Positions 32,451 to 37,157 of a stretch of 37,157 bases of DNA are shown piece after piece. Positions within the stretch are counted from its first letter, which is position 1, and every line of letters starts with the position of its first letter. The notes beneath the pieces were generated by a model. The model saw nothing but the letters and a program-made list of their open reading frames with translations, made no database searches and was not told the DNA's origin. The DNA comes from Oscillatoriales cyanobacterium PMM_0019. Its GTDB lineage: Bacteria > Cyanobacteriota > Cyanobacteriia > Cyanobacteriales > CASBRB01. The stretch covers positions 1 through 37,157 of the forward strand of contig CASBRB010000150.1 in assembly GCA_949127975.1 (NCBI GenBank), written 5' to 3'. The position numbers were made by a program, and so were the translations under genes.

Positions 32451-32650
32451 ATTGACACTCTCCCGGTTGAAAACCAGGAGATTCTTAGTTCATTGAGTCC
32501 ACTTAAATTAAGTTCCTTGCGGTACAAAACCTGCGAGGTGGTTCTCTCCCTAAGCTTTAACTTCCCGTGTGCCCCACGGTAGTTGGATTGCTCCAAAATT
32601 TGTTTGAGTTTAAATGCTGGTCGTCTAGTTCCCATAAAGATTTTACCTAT
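32451..32650. mobile_element. IS200/IS605-type terminus remnant (no transposase)
   Basis: ATTGACACTCTCCCGGTTGA, followed by AAACCAGGAGATTCTTAG, is the kind of sequence found at one end of cyanobacterial IS200/IS605-TnpB elements. It contains a subterminal hairpin CTCC-C-GGTT (32460-32468) paired with AACC-A-GGAG (32472-32480) and a 3-nt loop. The following 170 bp have no tnpA or tnpB. The frame open on the minus strand at 32372-32704 is a translation of this end and is not counted as a gene. The boundary on the right is a guess. The 32302-32898 gap otherwise holds only the tandem duplication at 32369-32435. Confidence 0.5.
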
Positions 32651-32898
32651 TCCTGGGCTGAAAACTAGAACTGCGGAATAGAACCTTATATCTTCAATTG
32701 TCAAGGTTCAGCGTTTGCCATTAGGCTACTAGGTTTTTAAAGTGGTTCATTACCTTGCCACTATAATTACTATACCAATATATGATTAGTTATGTCAACA
32801 CTTTTAGAGTAAATTTAAAAAAAAAATGGCGATTGAATCAGAGTACGATTTCATGCCCAGTTAAAACATGGGGGCTTTCATGCTCCCGGACTTATAAT

Positions 32899-32997
32899 GG
32901 TAAAATTAGTGCAGCTACGGTTATGGGCAGTGCGATCGCCCGAATGCACTATACTGCAATGATGGCAGCCGTCAGCTTCCAACATACTCCCCAGTAG
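32899..32997 (+). pseudogene. Remnant of an MHYT sensor domain
   Basis: In frame with the diguanylate cyclase that follows, the sequence reads GKISAATVMGSAIARMHYTA then MMAAVSFQHTPQ and a TAG stop. MHYT is a seven-helix membrane sensor domain found at the N-terminus of such cyclases, and this is its last helix with the MHYT motif itself. The preceding six helices are absent. The stop at 32995-32997 separates it from the rest of the protein. The frame continues upstream to 32782 with unrelated residues. Confidence 0.75.
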
Positions 32998-35310
32998 ATG
33001 AAACAAATGTTTCCGGTATTAGACAACTCGTTGCTGGCGGTGGCGATTAGCGTTGCTACCATAGTCATCCTGGCTATAGCCGTAATTGCTTTCCTATTAG
33101 AGCAGCGGATTAATCTTGAGATTGCTCAGACTGATACAGCACGTCACAGGGAAGAACGATTTCACTCGTTAGTCCAAAATGCCTCCGACATTATTGCCAT
33201 TCTTACTACTAATGGCGTAGTTAATTATGTGAGTTTATCCCTGACTCGGATTCTGGGCTACGATTCTCAAGATTGGTTGGGTAGAAAAGCTTTGGAGTTC
33301 GTCCATCCGGATGATTTAGTTAAAGCAGAGCGCCTGTTGCAAGACGCCTTCGACTATCCAACCGCTAACATTACTGGCATACTCCGGTTAAAACACGCGG
33401 AGGATGACTGGCACGATTTTGAAATAGTTGTGAATAACCTGCTCAACGATTCTAGTGTGGCGGGGATAATTATAACTTGCCGCGACATCACCGAACGTAA
33501 ACAAGCAGCTTTAGAACTGAAAAACCGATTGCAGCAGCAAGCAAGTATAGCACAATTTGGGCAGCAAGCTCTAGCTGGCACAGACTTGGACACGTTGATG
33601 GATACAGCAGCCAACACGATTGGGCAAACTCTAACGGTAGAGTACAGCGAAATTTTAGAACTCTTGCCAGAGGGTAAAGAATTGCGCTTGCGGGCAGGCA
33701 TCGGTTGGCAGCCAGGGATAGTGGGGGAACTGCTGGTGAGTAACGATACCACGAACTGGAGGGGCTATACCCTGGTTGCTGGGGAGCCAGTAATTATCGA
33801 AGATTTGCGTACCGAAATCCGGTTTAGTGGTTCGACACCGCTGCATCATGACAGAATTGTCAGCGGCATGAGTGTTATTATCCCAGGTAAGAATTGCCCT
33901 TATGGTGTTTTAGGGGCATATACCACCCAGCTACGTAAGTTTAACCCAGACGATATTTATTTTCTGGAGGCGATGGCGTCGGTGCTATCAACGGCAATTG
34001 AGCGCAAACAAACTGAAATGCTACTGCATCGGTATCGACTGCTTTCTGAACATACCCAAGAAATCATGTTATTTACCCGCTTAAACGGAGAAATCATCGA
34101 AGCCAACAACGCTGCCCTCAACGCTTATGGTTACAAAGCTTCAGAATTGCTGTCGATGAAATTCAGGGAGTTGCGGGCTGCACCTAGGCACTGCGTTATG
34201 CCCACAGAAAAAGAGCAGGCTAATTCAATGGGACTTATCTATGAAACACTTCACCTGCGCAAGGATGGCAGCACTTTTCCTGTAGAGATTAGTTCCCGTG
34301 GCACTCGGCTGGGGGGGGAACGGATGATTTTAAATATCATTCGCAATATTACTGAACGCCAGCGATTTGAACAAGCACTTTCCCGAGAAAAAGAGCTAGC
34401 CCAAGTAACTCTGCAATCGATTGGCGATGCTGTGATTACCACCGATGCTTTTGGCAGGATCAAGTCTATTAATCCTGTGGCTGAACAACTTACTGGTTGG
34501 CGTAAATCAGAAGCCCAAGGGCGACCTTTGAGACAGGTGTTCCGGATAGTTAACGCCAACACCTCTGAACCAGTGGAAAACCCAGTAGACACGTTGTTGA
34601 AAGGTAATAAAGATCCAGACTCTAACCTGTTGCAAGGTAACCAAGATGACAGTTTTACCGACAACACGCTGCTAATGTCGCAAGATAAGCGGGAGTTTGC
34701 CATAGCACTGTCGGCAGAACCTATTCGTTCTGATAAAGGTGAGATTATGGGTGTGGTGCTGGTATTTCGTGATGTTACTGAGTCTCGTCAGATGGCACAT
34801 CAGTTATCCTGGCAGGCTAGTCACGATCCTTTAACTGGGCTAGTGAATCGGCGGGAATTTGAAAACCGCTTGGCAGAAGCTGTAAATAGTGCCAAACAGA
34901 AAAATATGCAACACGCTCTGTGTTATTTAGATCTGGATAAGTTTAAAATAGTCAATGATACTTGCGGTCATGCAGCAGGGGATGAACTGTTGCGTCAGGT
35001 AACTAACTTACTGCAAGCTCAGGTACGCAAAAGCGATACAGTCGCTCGCTTGGGGGGTGATGAGTTTGCGGTGCTTGTGCTAGAATGTTCGTTGCATCGT
35101 GGGCAGACGATCGCAGAGAAGATATTGAGGGAGATTCAAACCTTCCGCTTTGTGTATAATGAGAAGACCTTTTATATTGGTGTCAGTATTGGCTTAGTGG
35201 AAATTAACCAAGACACGCCAAATTCTTCCTACATTTTGAGCGCCGCAGACTCAGCTTGTTATTTAGCTAAAAACGAAGGGCGGAATCGCATTTGTATTGG
35301 TTCTAGATAA
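32998..35310 (+). CDS. PAS-GAF-PAS-PAS-GGDEF diguanylate cyclase (lost MHYT sensor)
   Basis: 770 residues. A membrane helix (about residues 12-32) is followed by a PAS domain (ERFHSLVQNASDIIAILTTN, about 50-170), a GAF domain (about 185-340), a second PAS (LLSEHTQEIMLFTRLNGEII) and a third PAS (LQSIGDAVITTDAFGRIKSI). It ends in a GGDEF domain (HDPLTGLVNRREFENRLAEA, YLDLDKFKIVNDTCGHAAGD, TVARLGGDEFAVLVLE). The catalytic GGDEF and the inhibitory RxxD site (RKSD, five residues before) are intact, so c-di-GMP synthesis is likely. The protein probably once began in the MHYT domain upstream; translation from the ATG directly after the TAG would leave one membrane helix and no seven-helix sensor. 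No clear ribosome-binding site precedes this ATG. Confidence 0.88.
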   Translation: MKQMFPVLDNSLLAVAISVATIVILAIAVIAFLLEQRINLEIAQTDTARHREERFHSLVQNASDIIAILTTNGVVNYVSLSLTRILGYDSQDWLGRKALEFVHPDDLVKAERLLQDAFDYPTANITGILRLKHAEDDWHDFEIVVNNLLNDSSVAGIIITCRDITERKQAALELKNRLQQQASIAQFGQQALAGTDLDTLMDTAANTIGQTLTVEYSEILELLPEGKELRLRAGIGWQPGIVGELLVSNDTTNWRGYTLVAGEPVIIEDLRTEIRFSGSTPLHHDRIVSGMSVIIPGKNCPYGVLGAYTTQLRKFNPDDIYFLEAMASVLSTAIERKQTEMLLHRYRLLSEHTQEIMLFTRLNGEIIEANNAALNAYGYKASELLSMKFRELRAAPRHCVMPTEKEQANSMGLIYETLHLRKDGSTFPVEISSRGTRLGGERMILNIIRNITERQRFEQALSREKELAQVTLQSIGDAVITTDAFGRIKSINPVAEQLTGWRKSEAQGRPLRQVFRIVNANTSEPVENPVDTLLKGNKDPDSNLLQGNQDDSFTDNTLLMSQDKREFAIALSAEPIRSDKGEIMGVVLVFRDVTESRQMAHQLSWQASHDPLTGLVNRREFENRLAEAVNSAKQKNMQHALCYLDLDKFKIVNDTCGHAAGDELLRQVTNLLQAQVRKSDTVARLGGDEFAVLVLECSLHRGQTIAEKILREIQTFRFVYNEKTFYIGVSIGLVEINQDTPNSSYILSAADSACYLAKNEGRNRICIGSR

Positions 35311-35416
35311 TTATTTGGAGCTAAAGACGCGATATTACTTAGTATAGAACCGGAGGTGCATGCCATAAAGGAATCAGGAGTAAAAGCATATATGATGCAT
35401 AAATCGGGGGAAAGCG

Positions 35417-35851
35417 ATGTCTTTTCAGATCAAACACGGATTGTTCAAGCTTGATTTTGACTTTGATTTTAACGATTATCACGCCATTATAGGCGTGACA
35501 GTTGATGCAGATATTTATACTATCCAGAAACGCTATAAGCATATTGCTCGAATTCTCCATCCCGATACTTGCTCAGCCGTAAGCGCTTCGGAAAAAGAAA
35601 ATGCAGAGCAGTTGTTATCCAAGCTGGTAAATCCAGCATACGACCAACTGTCTAAGACGAGCAATCTGAGGGAACATCTTACCCTACTGGAGCTCCTGGC
35701 TAGGCGTCTGGCTAGGCAAACAGATAAAATCACTATTAAAAGCAAACTCGCCAAGCAGTTTAACCAAGCTAGCGGCGATTTACACGCCTTATACTCTAAC
35801 TATGTGCAAAAATTAGCAGCTATCCAGTATGACACCCTAGAAAAGCCATAG
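35417..35851 (+). CDS. J-domain part of a split J/TPR protein
   Basis: 144 residues. A J-domain occupies about residues 15-85: FNDYHAIIGVTVDADIYTIQ, KRYKHIARILHPDTC with the HPD motif that stimulates DnaK ATPase, and LLSKLVNPAYDQL. A helical region follows. In other cyanobacteria the same J-domain is continuous with a TPR domain in one protein of about 300 residues. Here the frame stops at TAG (35849-35851), and the neighbouring frame carries on in register. A one-base change near GAAAAGCC (about 35841-35848) would restore EKAIDVIGILSELNMVYLIR. So it is one gene broken by a frameshift, or an assembly error. Confidence 0.82.
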   Translation: MSFQIKHGLFKLDFDFDFNDYHAIIGVTVDADIYTIQKRYKHIARILHPDTCSAVSASEKENAEQLLSKLVNPAYDQLSKTSNLREHLTLLELLARRLARQTDKITIKSKLAKQFNQASGDLHALYSNYVQKLAAIQYDTLEKP

Positions 35852-35853
35852 AC

Positions 35854-36354
35854 GTGATTGGTATTCTTAGTGAATTGAACATGGTGTACTTGATAAGGAA
35901 AGAGACAGGTAGTTCGATTCTAAAGTCAGCCCTACCAACTGGAAAAACCCAAAACGAAACTGGTGGTAAGTCTGAAGATGATAAGGGACTAATTAAGCGG
36001 GAGTCCTTGGTCGATCCTTATATGCGTCGTGCCACAACATTTCTAGCCGATCGCAATTTTAACAAAGCAATTTTAGAGTTGCGATCGGCTCTGCATTTAG
36101 ATCCTAAAAACGCCAACTGTCATAGTTTACTGGGGATGGTTTATTTAAAACAAAATTTGGTGACAATGGCGAAGATTCACATTAACAAAGCCTTGGAATT
36201 AGACCCTAAAAATGCCAGAGCATTACAAGGCAAAGAAATACTAGACAAGCTGCCTCAAAAAGCAGCGGATAGCAAGGCAACAACCGATCCACAGTCGCCG
36301 CAAATCAAGGCAAATAAGCCTGGCGGTGGTTTATTTGGTGGAAAAAAGAATTAA
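35854..36354 (+). CDS. TPR part of the split J/TPR protein
   Basis: 166 residues from a GTG at 35854 that is probably internal to the original gene. ILSELNMVYLIRKETG continues the J-domain protein. A low-complexity linker (PTGKTQNETGGKSEDDK) leads to three TPR helices pairs (YMRRATTFLADRNFNKAILE, CHSLLGMVYLKQNLVTMAKI) and the C-terminal KPGGGLFGGKKN, a tail I know from cyanobacterial J/TPR proteins. If translated alone it would be a short TPR protein with no J-domain. The proper start and any ribosome-binding site are not evident. Confidence 0.78.
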   Translation: MIGILSELNMVYLIRKETGSSILKSALPTGKTQNETGGKSEDDKGLIKRESLVDPYMRRATTFLADRNFNKAILELRSALHLDPKNANCHSLLGMVYLKQNLVTMAKIHINKALELDPKNARALQGKEILDKLPQKAADSKATTDPQSPQIKANKPGGGLFGGKKN

Positions 36355-36383
36355 TGTTGTTTGTTGACGGTTAATCATAAAAA

Positions 36384-37145
36384 ATGCGCTCTAACCAACT
36401 CAAACAAAAACTCAAACAGGGCCAAGTCGTATTCGGTCCCTTTATCAATTGTGCCTATCCCGCTTTTATGGAAATATGTGGGCACGCAGGATTTGACTTC
36501 GCTATCATTGACATGGAACACGGTGCCCTACACACACTGGCTGCTGAAGACCTCTGCCGTGCTGCCGACTGCGTGGGGTTGGCACCGATAATCAGGGTGC
36601 GAAAGAATGACGCGCCGCAAATCCAACGCGCTCTTGACATTGGCAGTGCAGGTGTACAAGTGCCACAGATTGAAACTAAGGCAGACGCGGAAGCTGTGGT
36701 GCGTGGTGCTAAGTACAGCCCTCTAGGTGAGCGCGGACTTTCATTTGCCACACGAGCTGGTTGTTACACAGCCGCAGGCACGCAAATTACAGACAAGATG
36801 AACTCCGAGTCATTAGTTGTCGTTCACGTCGAAGGCAGGTGCGCAGTGGAGAACTTGGCAGAGATTGTTAGTGTGCCCCATATTGATGTTATCTTTCTCG
36901 GTCCATACGACTTGTCCCAGTCTTTGGGTATTCCTGGTCAAGTGCGCGATCGGCGTGTTATAGACCTGATGAACACTGCTGTACAAATTATCCGTAATGG
37001 TGGGAAAACCGCTGGCACGTTTGCTGACAATCCAGAAATCGCCAAGCAGTGGATTGACGCTGGGGTTCAGTACATTGGGCTAGGCGTGGATGTCGCTATT
37101 TTCCTGCGAGCATGCCAGGAGTTAGTCAAAGCGATGCGTACTTAA
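36384..37145 (+). CDS. HpcH/HpaI family aldolase
   Basis: 253 residues, the full length of the class II, metal-dependent HpcH/HpaI aldolase family. These cleave or form 2-keto-3-deoxy or 4-hydroxy-2-oxo acids to give pyruvate and an aldehyde. Family blocks are FGPFINCAYPAFMEICGHAG, FDFAIIDMEHGALHTLAAED, IIRVRKNDAPQIQRALDIGS, AGVQVPQIETKADAEAVVRG, VVVHVEGRCAVENLAEI and IFLGPYDLSQSLGIPGQVRD. Metal ligands are expected at the Glu of QIET or HVEG and the Asp of PYDLS. The real substrate is unknown. It starts 29 bp after the TPR frame, perhaps in one operon. After 37145 only 12 bases remain. Confidence 0.92.
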   Translation: MRSNQLKQKLKQGQVVFGPFINCAYPAFMEICGHAGFDFAIIDMEHGALHTLAAEDLCRAADCVGLAPIIRVRKNDAPQIQRALDIGSAGVQVPQIETKADAEAVVRGAKYSPLGERGLSFATRAGCYTAAGTQITDKMNSESLVVVHVEGRCAVENLAEIVSVPHIDVIFLGPYDLSQSLGIPGQVRDRRVIDLMNTAVQIIRNGGKTAGTFADNPEIAKQWIDAGVQYIGLGVDVAIFLRACQELVKAMRT

Positions 37146-37157
37146 ATTTGCAGCCTA

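Noticed and set aside
32372-32704. Minus-strand open frame of 110 codons
   Set aside because: It coincides with the IS200/IS605-like terminus and a tandem duplication; the translation is typical of spurious frames annotated at such ends.

Overview
The window is chromosomal DNA from a cyanobacterium, probably a filamentous one with many dispersed repeats. The evidence is a glpX-hemA pair, a fused pyrF-pyrE gene, tocopherol genes (homogentisate phytyltransferase and a gamma-tocopherol methyltransferase-like gene), HIP1 octamers (GCGATCGC, for example at 11064 and 12372), STRR-type heptamer repeats, several pentapeptide and TPR proteins, and a small TIR-bearing repeat family ending in AGGACTTACGCA. 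No heterocyst or nitrogen-fixation gene is seen, so the genus is left open.

Layout. 1-5.4 kb: an Rpn/DUF4351 nuclease-like gene, a HAD phosphatase, a lumenal TPR protein, ruvB, hisF and a small membrane protein, with repeat copies between them. 5.49 kb: tRNA-Ala(GGC). 5.57-12.3 kb: a decayed island between this tRNA and glpX. It opens 8 bp after the tRNA with what looks like the terminus of a Tn7-like CRISPR-associated (type V-K-like) transposon. It then holds a truncated DUF262 gene, a pair of small WDVSRE proteins, a perfect 32-bp palindrome, a fused and twice-frameshifted DUF6745-like array with a start-less small gene upstream, an orphan ribbon-helix-helix protein, a 30-bp direct repeat, and finally a broken tnsB-like transposase interrupted by an IS transposase fragment.

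12.3-24 kb is mostly core metabolism: glpX (Calvin cycle), hemA, hemD and cobA (tetrapyrroles) and pyrF-pyrE. Between these lie a glycosyltransferase-TPR fusion and a two-gene unit made of a duplicated-domain protein ending in CQVL and a long pentapeptide protein. 23-27.3 kb: a probable leftward operon queA, TPR protein, gamma-tocopherol methyltransferase, homogentisate phytyltransferase. 27.5-32.3 kb: a conserved hypothetical gene, yraN, a lumenal pentapeptide protein, an overlapping pair (107-aa protein plus retropepsin-like protein), dnaG, and a GlsB/YeaQ stress protein. 32.3-37.1 kb: an IS200/IS605-like terminus next to a diguanylate cyclase that has lost its MHYT sensor, a J-domain/TPR gene split by a frameshift, and an HpcH/HpaI aldolase.

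The most unusual part is the tRNA-Ala to glpX island. The tRNA-adjacent end repeats and the TnsB remnant 6.3 kb away fit a dead CRISPR-guided transposon, but no Cas12k, TnsC, TniQ, tracrRNA or CRISPR array survives in the window. Several genes carry frameshifts or stops (two in the DUF6745 array, one in the J/TPR gene, one in the MHYT gene). These may be real decay or assembly errors at homopolymers, and the sequence alone cannot decide.
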